The notes under the pieces were generated by a model. The model did no database searches, had not been told where the DNA came from, and saw only the letters and a program-made list of their open reading frames with translations. From Helicostylum pulchrum (taxonomy: Eukaryota > Mucoromycota > Mucoromycetes > Mucorales > Mucoraceae), in the NCBI GenBank assembly GCA_025677825.1, contig JAIXMO010000003.1, forward strand, positions 310,001 to 374,000: a stretch of 64,000 nt of DNA. Reading direction: 5' to 3'. Below, piece after piece: positions 22,597 through 33,068 of this stretch (positions within the stretch are counted from its first letter, which is position 1; each line of letters opens with the position of its first letter). Position numbers and translations under genes: made by a program.

Positions 22597-23313
22597 TTAG
22601 TTAGCTTGCTTGAAAAAGATTCGGAGAAAAAAAAAGGGGGGGGGGGTTATTATATGTGAAAATAAAGCGTGGTTCAGAGAGCTTTTGTATCCTTTCGCTT
22701 CGGCAACTTCAGAGTGAACTTTTAAAGGAAACAAAGCACGTTCCACTCCATCTCCCAAAGCATTATTGCCGTCGGTAAGAGCGAGAGGTGGAGTAGCAGA
22801 AAGAGAAAGACCACGCCCACTATTATTATTGCCGGTAGTGTCGATAGTGCAGTCGTGCCAGTAAGTGCGGCAGCAAGAGTTTTGAAAGCTAAGCGCTTAT
22901 AGTGATAGTTAACCGCAGTACCATTAGAATATGCGGAAGCCTTGATTATAAAGTATATACCGTTTATTTTTAGGCCATCTCTTATGTTATCGTTATAAAA
23001 CACGGACGCGCCTTCTGCGGTGCTAAAAAATAAAGAATGATAAAGTTAAGCAATGTTAAGTCAAGTAATGACAAAAAAAAGGGGGGGGGGGGTAAGGCTA
23101 CTTACTCAGAGACAGGAATTCTGCATACTTCATTTAGGGTCTTTAGCTTGACGAGCTTTGTATCGCGACTTGCATTCGAGGGTTGACCATAATTATATGT
23201 CTTACCCAAAGAATAGATCATATAATCACGACAGGAAATTATATACGGAAAGTTTGGCACTTTAGAGTGGCACAGACGTATATAAACCTCAACCCTCTTT
23301 CCTGTTTTTGAGA
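22597..23313 (-). pseudogene. frameshifted two-exon gene remnant of unknown family
   Basis: Upper exon 23106-23313 follows an acceptor and reads 68 codons open at both ends (contains VEVYIRLC, MIYSLGKTYNYG, LNEVCRIPV) to a perfect GTAAGT donor. The next exon starts at 23023 in the matching phase and continues in frame to about 22890 (contains YNDNIRDGLKINGIYF). Past there the frame turns into a hydrophobic low-complexity run ending at 22722, while another frame opens at 22896 and reads 99 hydrophilic codons to 22597 (contains TIDTTGNNNSG, LTDGNNALGDGVERALF). The switch suggests a frameshift, hence a decaying gene. No start codon found; family not recognised. Confidence 0.4.
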
Positions 23314-23450
23314 CTGATTACTTTCTTGTATCTTTTTGTTTTTATTTAATTTTTGAATCTTTACTATTTCTCTTTTTCTCTCTTTTTTTTTTTAAGAAAA
23401 AGGCGTAATCAATCACAATACCGCGATAACCGATGTTATAATACTTTGTT

Positions 23451-23505
23451 TTAGCCTGTAAGTTTACAGGACTTAGCTGGTACATAGCATCCCAACTGAG
23501 CCATA
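23451..23505 (-). pseudogene. MSH6-like (MutS family) exon fossil
   Basis: Directly after an acceptor (AAAAAAATAG) the minus strand reads MAQLGCYVPAKSCKLTG and a stop. In Msh6 proteins the segment after the Walker A helix reads almost the same (MAQ-GCYVPAE-C-L), and I recognise it from that family. Neither the preceding Walker A block nor the following FTR(L/I)GA block is found nearby, and the reading stops at TAA. So this is an isolated exon fragment, not a working gene. Coordinates cover the readable fragment only. Confidence 0.5.
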
Positions 23506-24085
23506 CTATTTTTTTTAAAGATTTGTTTGAACAAGAGAGAAAAAAAAAGGCCCTCGTTCCATACCTTGGTTTGGTTTCTAGATTTAGAAAAAAATACGTG
23601 AATTAGAATGAATTCCTTTAAAAAGTGCACACATAAAAAAAAACTTACTGATGGTGATATGCATTGTAATAAAGCTTAGGCTGATAAAATAGCCACTTTT
23701 ACTCATGTGATCTATTTCATCATTTTTACATACATAAAGCCGTAACAAGAAAGATGTTTTCACTTTATAGGACAAATAATGTTTATTGGCTAAATTACCT
23801 TTTCAAGCTTTATGATAATTGGCTAAATTACCTTTCTCCAACCGTATGACCGGTTTTTTCGCTCAAATACACTTCAATTAATTAATTCAATCGTGATAGC
23901 TACATAAATGTAATAAAGGGGGGGGGGGGATCGATATGAGAGATCGTCATAATTTAGGATATGTTAACACTATAAAAAAAAAAAGTAGAACTACAAATCT
24001 CTGTTTACTGTTTTCTTAACATATGCACATGCTTGTTATCTTTTTTCTTAGTATATTTTACATAAAAGTTTGAATTTTAGTAGAA
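23506..24085. other. intergenic fragment zone
   Basis: Holds a G12 tract (23918-23929), a 17-bp direct repeat (TTGGCTAAATTACCTTT near 23788 and 23820) and a minus-strand ORF at 23584-23775 that ends near a perfect GTAAGT donor but matches nothing I know. Confidence 0.4.
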
Positions 24086-24419
24086 ATGCTCTTCCGAAAA
24101 CATAAATTAAAACGTCCTAGATTATCAAGCCCTGGTGAAGACAGTAGTCAAAACAAGCGCCAACGTATCAAACGGTCTAATAAAGCGTTGTACTAATATT
24201 TCTTTGAGACTGTGGAAATCGATTGAGGATGTATATCAGATCAATTGTACGCAAGAATGGAAAGAAATTAGAGGAACAACTTGAAAGGGGGTAAAGTTAT
24301 TATTCCCTTGAATTGAGAGGTTTGCTCTACTTTAATTCTATTCATTTTATAAAATAATTAGATACAATTTTATAGATAAAGCATTTGCAACGGGTAGCTT
24401 TACCTCATTCAATAAATGA
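24086..24419 (+). CDS. possible small three-exon gene, basic protein
   Basis: Reading 24086-24164, 24209-24290 and 24362-24419 gives a 72-residue frame through three exons with GT-AG borders. The first intron is 44 nt with a TACTAAT branch-like site; the second is 71 nt. The product is strongly basic (KRPRLSSP, NKRQ, RSIVRKNGKK), with a possible nuclear localisation signal at its start. An acceptor lies just before the ATG, so an upstream exon may exist. Not recognised; it could equally be a fragment like its neighbours to the left. Confidence 0.35.
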
Positions 24420-24574
24420 TGTTAAAAACGATAAAATGACTCCAGTGAGCATTCAGACGGAGTTTCCAATACGACAAAAAAAAAAAAAAAAAGCATTATT
24501 CTTTTTTTTAATTCTTCTTCTTTTTCTTTCTTTAATTTAATATTTTACACGTTTTTTTTTATTGTAGTGTCTAA

Positions 24575-24859
24575 ATGAGTAGTTTATTAAATAGCCCGGC
24601 ACCTATTGAGGACCAAGCTAAACTTTTAGATGAAGTCTTGAATATTGTTAAAGTGCAAGCTCATTTGATGAAGAAATGTTTAGTAAGTTTTAATAAAAAG
24701 TAACCCTTTCCTCGACAACATTCTCATTGTATGTCTGTATGTGTGTGTATGTAGGAAAACAACAAGTTGATGGATGGTTTAAAGCATTGTTCAAATATGC
24801 TTGCTGAATTAAGAACTTCTGCTTTAACACCAAAGAATTATTATGAACTTTGTAAGTTA

Positions 24860-24897
<38 letters not shown>

Positions 24898-27732
24898 GAC
24901 GTTTTACTAATCTATTAAAAAAAAAAGACATGTCTATTTTCGACGCCATGAGACACTTGACTGCATTCTTAACTGAAGCTCATACCGCTGGTCGTCATCA
25001 CCTTGCTGATTTATACGAACTTGTACAGTACGCTGGCAATATTGTGCCTCGTCTCTACCTGATGATTACAGTCGGTTCTGCATACATGAGTATGCCTGAA
25101 GCTCCCGTAAGAGAAATCATGCGTGATATGATGGAAATGACAAGAGGTGTACAGCATCCTATCCGTGGTTTGTTCTTGAGATATTATCTTAGCAGTATGA
25201 CTCGTGATCATTTACCTGTTGGTGAAGGTTCGGGGTAAAGTTTAAAAAAAAAATTGTTTCTGCTTGGCAAAAAAAAAAAAAACTTACTCTTTTATAATAG
25301 TCCTGAAGGCAATGTATTTGAATCAATTAATTTTATCTTGACGAATTTTACAGAGATGAATAAGCTTTGGGTTAGATTGCAACATCAAGGCCATTCTCGC
25401 GATCGTGAGAAGCGTGAAGCTGAGCGTAAAGAATTACGTATTTTAGTGGGTACGAATTTAGTTCGATTAAGTCAATTGGACGGCGTTGACCTCAAGATTT
25501 ACCAAAAGGATATCTTGCCCGGTATTTTGGATCAAATTGTCAGTTGTCGTGATGTCATTGCTCAGGAGTACCTTATGGAAGTTATCACTCAGGTATTCCC
25601 CGACGATTTCCATCTTCGTACGCTTCAACCTTTCCTTTCTGCTACAGCTCAATTACATCCCAAAGTCAACGTCAAGCAGATTATTATTTCTTTGATTGAT
25701 CGTTTGGCTGCTTATGCTGCTCGTGAGGCTGAGGGCGAGGAACCCAACGAGGCTAAGAAACAAAGAGAGGAAAATATTCGTCGTATTGCCGAAGAGAGAA
25801 AGAGAAAACTTCAAGGGCTTCCTGCAAAAGAAGAAGAGGAACAAGAAGAACAAGAAGAGGAGGAACAAGAACTTGCTGTTGAGCAAGAAAAGGTAGCTGA
25901 ATCTATCGAGACCAATAATATTTTGGAAGGTGAGGAAAAGACAGACGAGGTGGAAGATGAGGGAGAAAAGAAGGAAGAAGAAGAAGAAAATGAACTCGAG
26001 ACTGTAACTGAACAAGTTGCTAAAGTCGATCTTGATCAAGAGGAGCAACAACAACAAGAAGAAGATCATATCAAGAAAGTACGTGGTATTCCCGAAGACG
26101 TTGAACTTTTCGTTGTCTTTTGGGGCCAAATTGTTGAACTTGTCAAGGCTCGTCCCGACCTTACCGTACAAGATTTGACCGCTTTATTGGTCTCTTTAAT
26201 CAACCTTTCTTTATCTTGCTACCCCGAGAAAATTGATTATGTCGATCAAATTCTTGCTTATGCAAAGGACAAAGTTCTCGAATTTTCTGATTCCCCTGAC
26301 CTTCATTCCAAGTCCACCGAAGCTAGTCTTTTAGCCTTGTTGTTAGCCCCTATTCAGCACTACACTTCTGTACTCACCTTATTGGCTTTAGCCAACTACC
26401 AACCTTTATTGGTTCTTCAGCCTTACGCTACACGTCAATCGATTGCGCATGCTGTAGTGAACAGCGTGCTTAAGAACGCTACCATCATTGATATACCTGA
26501 AGACGTACACGGTATCTTGGATCTCTGTGACGTCTTGTTACGCGATCAAAAGGACGCTTCTGCTTCTTCTGTCACTCAGCAAACTGGGTACAGTAGCATG
26601 CGTCAAAAGCCTTCTGAATTAACTTTTGAACAAGAGGAGTTTATTGAGAAACAAGGGTTGCTTGCTAGAATGGTTCATCTTTTCAAATCTGATAATGAAG
26701 ATACTCAATTCTTGGTAAATATAAAAAGTAAGGCTCTTTCCCCCAAATGAAAAATACTAATATCTATTATTATTATTATTGTAGTTATTATCTGCTGCTA
26801 GAAAGCAATTTAGTGATGGTGGAGATCGTATTCGATATACTTTCCCTCCTCTTATTATCTCTGCAGCTAAACTTGCCAGACGCTACAAGTATCAAGAAGA
26901 GCAAGACGAGATTTGGGAAAAGAAGACTTCTGCTCTGTTTAGATTTATCCATCAAGTGATTTCAACCTTGTATCATAAGTGTGAGGCTGCAGATAACTGC
27001 CTTCATTTGTTTTTATTGGCTGGTCAAAGTGCTGACGAATGTGGATTTGAGGAAATCGCATATGAGTTCTTTGTCGAGGCATTTACCATTTACGAAGAGT
27101 CTATCTCCGAGTCTCGTGCTCAGTACCAAGCCATCACTTGCATTATTGGCGCGCTTCAGCAAACACGCGTGTTCTCTGTTGATAATTACGATACCTTGAT
27201 TACCAAGGCAGCTCTTCACAGCTCTAAATTGTTGAAGAAACCTGACCAGTGTCGCGGTGTCTACTTGTCTTCTCATCTTTGGTGGGCTACTGACCGTGCT
27301 ATTCTTGAAGCCGACCTTCCTGAAAGTGAAAAAGCCTTGTTTAGAGACGGTAAACGTGCGCTTGAGTGTCTTCAAAAGGCGCTCAAGATTGCAGATAGTT
27401 GCATGGACCCAGTTACCAATGTTGAATTGTTTGTTGAGATCCTCAATAGATACATTTATTATTTTGAAAAGGGCAATGAGGCAGTGACAGTCAAGTACTT
27501 GAACGGGTTGATCGATTTAATCAATACTAACCTCAGTAATATGGATAACCCAGATCAACATCCTCCTACTCCAAACTCATCATCCCTGGTAGAGCACGAT
27601 GGATCCGTGTCTGATTATGTTCGTCGTCATTTCCGCGCTACCCTTGCTCACTTGCAGAATCGCAAGGAGCAATCTGCACGCACAGATTCACAGGGTCCAA
27701 AATATGATGAATTAGATCTTGGAGACATTTAA
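24575..27732 (+). CDS. VPS35: retromer subunit Vps35
   Basis: Five exons: 24575-24682, 24755-24851, 24928-25234, 25301-26714, 26785-27732; 957 residues. Family landmarks include [18 protein letters not shown] [26 protein letters not shown] (the PRLYL-type segment binds Vps26), [16 protein letters not shown] and [11 protein letters not shown] near the end. Vps35 is the alpha-solenoid core of retromer, which returns receptors from endosomes to the Golgi. Odd feature: an acidic Glu/Gln-rich insert at about residues 340-428 (25812-26075), longer than I expect for the family. Intron 2 contains a GT microsatellite. An acceptor just before the start codon hints at a 5' UTR intron. Confidence 0.95.
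24862..24894 (+). repeat. (TG)n microsatellite in VPS35 intron 2
   Basis: About 16 uninterrupted TG units starting ten bases after the GTAAGT donor. Confidence 0.9.
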
Positions 27733-29339
27733 ACTTTTTGTAATACAATAAAACCCACACACACCCTTTTTTTTTTTTAAAAAAAAAAACTGTTCATCCG
27801 TCATATCTGCATAAACTTTTTGTTTATATCAAATAGAAAATGTGTCGTACCTATGAGGATGCACTTAAAATAGTTTATTACCCTTTTTTTAACATTGTAA
27901 TATTTCCCTTTTTGAATCGCATTTAATTTCACCTTAAAAAATGTGAATGACACTAAAAAAAAATACCAGGCACTTGAATATCCCGTATCATCGTCGTGTA
28001 AAAAATATTTACAACGGGGGTTTTTTTGCCAGCACGTGTAGCAGGTTCTAAAATGACGTACAAAGAAATCCATTATTATTTTTTGGAGTAACGTAAATAT
28101 AATCGCGTGAAGAGAGGTTATAATGCCATTTAACTTATTAATAACCACATATAATTTGTATTTGATATTTACCGATACGACACGGAAAATAGAATTTCGA
28201 AGTGGTCCGATATTCGTTTTCTTAAAAAACTTAAAAAAAAGTATTCTAAATAGAGCAAAAAAAAAAAAAAAGATTTGACATTCCAAAGTAGATAAAAAAA
28301 GCTAGAATCATATTTGATATTACCATCGCATATAAAATATTCTTAAATTTATAAGCGAAAAGGCTAATTAGGTAAAGGTAGAATCGAAAACAAAATTGGA
28401 AGATTCTATTCGAGGATTTTTTTTCAGAGACTTTTATTTGTTTCTTATTTCACAGTCTTAAAAATGTACAATAAGAAGGGTCCCGCTTAAAACTAAGCAT
28501 TATTTAACTATCCATATATGGTTTCAATATTCTTCCGTATCATTTGAAGTTATCCTACAAGTTTTTTTTAAAAAAAATATACAGTTTTGCCTTGCAGATA
28601 TCAAGTAATAACTTTAAATTAACCTCCCCTCCAATTTAATGTTATGCTGCATTGAAAAAAAACCAGCAAAAAAGCGATTCGGTTATTTCTTCCTAAAGAA
28701 TGCCATACATAATATCTTTTGTGATTCTCAATAACAAACACGCCATCCTCATATCACTTATAGCTGCTTATGGAAATGCTAGTAGATATGTTAATATGTC
28801 ATCATCTAATCTGATTTGTTTTTAGAGTGTCAGATGTCTTGGGGAACTTTTTAATGGAACCCACATTCTTAATTCTAAATAAAGCTTAAAGGACATTAAC
28901 ATTTTGATCGCATATCTAGAGAAAAAAAACTCTGTGCCTTGGATTATCGTACGTTTACTACTGTTACATACATGGGATAGATCTCATTTCATGCTAGACA
29001 GTTATTAAAAAAATAATCACAAAAGCTTATTCTATCAAGACATCATGGAAAAATAAGCTTCTTGAGCCGGTTTATATTAAAGCTTACGATCCGGTTTCTA
29101 TCATCATGTGTCTTTCTAGATAGTTTTTTGTTTTTGTTTTATATAAATAAAAAGGTCAGAAGTTACTATCAGTAATACCATTAGTCGGATGAACTACTCT
29201 TTTTTCTCTCTATAAACTCACAGTTTATTCCGATAGTATTTTAGAGTTTATAGTGCTCACATTTGTTTGAATATTAAGAATTAGTTTATTTTATTATTAT
29301 TACTATTATACAACAACTATAGATCATTTTTAAAATAGT
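27733..29339. other. intergenic, no gene seen
   Basis: About 1.6 kb between the convergent VPS35 and MFS genes, AT-rich with many homopolymers. A minus-strand ORF of 161 codons at 27801-28286 is Phe/Lys/Ile-rich and was not accepted. Confidence 0.5.
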
Positions 29340-31100
29340 TTATAAAACGTATCTGAAAGAGTAATGTCGATCACCAACAAGATCAGTGCCGCCATATTTA
29401 TGAATCTCCAATTCTTTTTGTTCTTCCGAAAGCTTGCTTCTTCTTTTATTCTCACGAGACAACAAAAGACGCATAATAATCACCAAAAGAGTTTGCGCGG
29501 CTAAACAAGCAAACGCAATAGCATTACCAGCAAAGTAATGAGGAGGATCGTAATAGATTTGCCCACCGATAGCACCACCAATAGTTCCAACCGAAACAAT
29601 AGCAGCAGATGCAACTGCTCGTCGAGTTAAACCACCATAGTTGTTATTAAACCATGCTACTTTTACAGCTACGTTAGCGTATACTGAGGCAGTCACCAGG
29701 CAGGCCGAGATATAGTTTCCGGCTACATTGGTGTTAGGTAAAAACATTAGCAGTAAAAATCCAAGAAGACCAACAACATTGATAGCAATCATATGGTATG
29801 CTCGTTCGAAATATTTGTCTGAACTCCAACCGATAGCTACAGTTGCCAAAAATGCAAGGAAGTAAGGTGGTGTAGTCAATGCTTGAGCTACTGGTTTAGA
29901 CCAAGTACCCATACCAGCTACTATAGACGGTAAAAACAAAGTAACGCCTTGTAAAGCACTTGTACCGGTGATATAGATAGACATATACATGTATGTCTTC
30001 CAGTCCGTAAATACAGATACAACTTGAGCCCATGACCAAGAATGATCGTTTGACGCTCCAGCATCTAAGATTTTGGGAAAAGGATGAGTACAAGTAAAAA
30101 ATGACTTTTTTCTTTTAGTATGTACCATTTGCTAATCTTTTAACAGCATAATCACGTTCTTTTTCAGTTAAAAATTTAGCTGTTTCTGGCTTATTGGGTA
30201 AATACCAAGCTGAAAAAGCAGCTAAAATAACCGAGGGGACACCTTCAATAATAAAAAGCCTAATAAAACAACCGCATTAACAATTTTTTTCAGTAACTTT
30301 TTTTTTTAAAAAAAGTTTTTACCATTGCCATGTCTTTAACATGTCATTTTCAATTTGACTAATACCGTATGCGATAAGTCCTCCAAAGGCACCTGCCAAA
30401 GAGCTGAAAGACCAAAAGAAACCAATACGGCGACCGTACTCTTGTCTAGTATACCAAACAGATAAAAAGTAAATGACACCAGGGAAAAAACCTGCTTCAA
30501 AGACACCAATAAAGAATCTAGATACGGCAATACCGGCAAAGTTCGTACTGGCAGCCATAGCAGTTGCAACAACACCCCATGAGCTAGTATATTACTCTTT
30601 TTTTAGACGCTGTTTAATGTTTGCTTTTTTATGATTAATACTTACAACATCAGAATGGCTAACCAATAAGATGGACGCCAGCGCCTCATGATAATATTGG
30701 AAGGTAAATCAAATATAACATAAGAAAAGTAGAAAATGGATAACGCCCACTTGTATTCTGATTGAGTCATGTTTAAATCTTCTACCAGACCGCCAAGTTT
30801 GGCATTACCAATGTTAGACCTATCAATGTAACTCAAAAGATACAAAATACAGAGAAGAGGTAATAATCTTCTATCAAATTTTCTATATACAGTACCAGAT
30901 CAATAATGCATCTCAATAAGATATAATGTAACTTACTTAACAAGAACTTTATTAAGCTTCTTTTCTTCAATTGATAAATCTTCTAAATTATGAGTGTTTT
31001 TAACATCATTGATATCTTGTTGAAAATCTTCCAATTGCTGGATCGATTCTTCTTTATTGTTAGAAGAACTTTTGATCTTTTCGTCCAAATTCTCCGCCAT
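29340..31100 (-). CDS. MFS transporter, anion:cation symporter (Dal5/Tna1-like)
   Basis: Five exons, high to low: 30937-31100, 30646-30882, 30323-30583, 30126-30259, 29340-30064; 506 residues. After an acidic/Lys-rich cytosolic N-terminus (about 1-55) come KFDRRLLPLL, then SYIDRSNIGNA, the loop motif found throughout the fungal allantoate/nicotinate/biotin permease family, and FFPGVIYFLSVWYTR. About 12 hydrophobic segments follow, split by a hydrophilic central loop (about 250-300), and the C-terminus is hydrophilic. Substrate is likely a small organic anion or vitamin, but sequence alone does not decide it. All junctions keep frame, including the terminal exon joined as LANDAGASND. Confidence 0.9.
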
Positions 31101-33068
31101 TTCTTTTTAGATATATAAAAGAAAAAAAGTTAAATTGAAAAAAAAGATGCATTACTTATACATTTCTACTTTACCCCCTTTTGCTACTGCTATTTTTTTT
31201 TTCTTCCCAGTTTCATGCACAGTTAGCTTAGTTACCAATGTAAGTTAATTTGACTTCAGTAACAAAAAGTCCGCTTCCTCCGGGATTTTCAAACCATTTT
31301 CCCTCGTCTTTTTTTTCCCACCTTGACACCCTTTTTTCCAATTACAAATTCTGTGTTGTGGGGTAAAAAGTCATTTGTTACAAAATTCTTCTCCGAAAAT
31401 ATTATTTACATGACATCAAAAAACTTGATCTATACAGCTAGAGATAAAAAAGGAACTTTGCGTTAATTTATTTCAAAAGCGTTCTTTTGGATGTTGTTTA
31501 TATTATGTAAAAGTTTTTTTTTTCTATTTAATAACATAGACATATATATATAGTTAGTATTTATGAAGCGAATAGTAGTAAATACTTCAAGATGAGTAAA
31601 TAAACTTATTTCTTTACCTTTATCACTTTGTTTCGTTTTTGTCTTTTCGCTTTCATGTTTTGTTTTTTGTTTCTCATTTTTTATGTTCGTACAAACCTAT
31701 ACGGTTCTTAGAGTAAAGGCTATCTATAAAAGTAAGTGATACGTCAGACTTTTTTAATAAAAAGCTTTTGATGTGCATACTCCTTCTTGGTCTGATATTG
31801 ATGATGGTTAAATTTGATATTATCTGGTCTTTTAATATGCGATAGAGCAAAGTTTAACTGACCGAGAAAACAGGAATATGAAGATACAGTCCTACAAGAT
31901 GCAATACTATTTTCCCGCCTAGTTACATCGAAAAGATATGGTTTTTTCCAGTAGTTTCGGTCAACCGTACTTCATTTAAAAAAACACATCATGCAAAAAA
32001 AAAAAAAGGAAACTAATACAAATTTGGCTATCAGTAGATTTTTTTTTGCCCTGGATAGCGGAGGCTTTGGTGCGTTTTTTTTTTCTGTAAGTATCCTATT
32101 CTACGGATTAGACCGGTTTTAAAATAATAATATCCCGTGTCATTTCATGATAAGATGATTGCTTACTAGTGTAAAGGTAATACAAAGAGATATATGATCT
32201 GGTACGACACTGAAGATGAATTATGTACGGTTAATTGTGTGAGAAATCAAAGCAAAGAGTTTCAAATAATTACAACGGGAAAAATTAACCAAATTGAATT
32301 AGTATCATTTGATGAGAGAGTGAGAGAAAGATTACCCAGTTTTTACAAGGTTATTACCGTACAATGTGAAAGCAACAGTCATGTACCTGTTAACCTGATG
32401 ACTATTTTTTTGTTCTGAATAACTAAACTGAAATGCAATAAAAGTTGGAACCAATGGATGTTATAACAATCAAAATGATAAGTTATTACGTTTTGATGTC
32501 GGTAAATACATAAAAAAAACCAATTTGTCTATTTGGAGTATTTATTCTGTAAAATGATTTCAATGTATCCCTTTAATTGTTTTTCGCTCCTACCTTACAT
32601 ATTACCAAACACGACATCTGGCCCGAAGCAGTACATCAAATCTATCTTTTTGAGTGTGCCCTTATACAGAATTCGGGCTTAATTACAAAAAAAAAAAGGT
32701 CAATACGTACAAACCGCGAGAGCCACAGTTACTTGCTGCTTTTTAAAATATTGAAAATAATACGGGATAAAGTGTGTTCTCTGGCAGAATTAGATCTATA
32801 AAATAAGCATAACGATTGAAATAGTTTAATTGTAAGTACATGTAACTTTGTTGCTAAGCTGTTGATTTACCCCATTTTCCATAATATTTTAAAGCTAAAG
32901 CTTCGTTATAAAAATTCTTACAGCTACCCGTACACGATATGATTGAAGTATATATAAAACGATTTTATTTATTTAATTTTTATATTACACATCACTAAAG
33001 ATGAAGCAAGCGGTGAACAAAAAAAGATATTCATGACATCCTTTTTTAAATGTGAAAAATTTCCAAAT
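31101..33068. other. intergenic, with unsupported ORF fragments
   Basis: Nearly 2 kb, AT-rich. A plus-strand ORF at 32194-32418 (74 codons, starting MIWYDTEDEL) has coding-like codon use but matches no family I know. The reading at 32577-32801 is similar in kind. Otherwise nothing recognised. Confidence 0.4.

Noticed and set aside
25653..26171. 172-codon minus-strand ORF
   Set aside because: Antisense of the Vps35 acidic insert; Leu/Phe runs mirror the Glu/Gln codons.
27801..28286. 161-codon minus-strand ORF
   Set aside because: Long for AT-rich DNA, but it is Phe/Lys/Ile/Asn-rich with homopolymer runs. T-rich strands lose stop codons by composition, and no motif was recognised.
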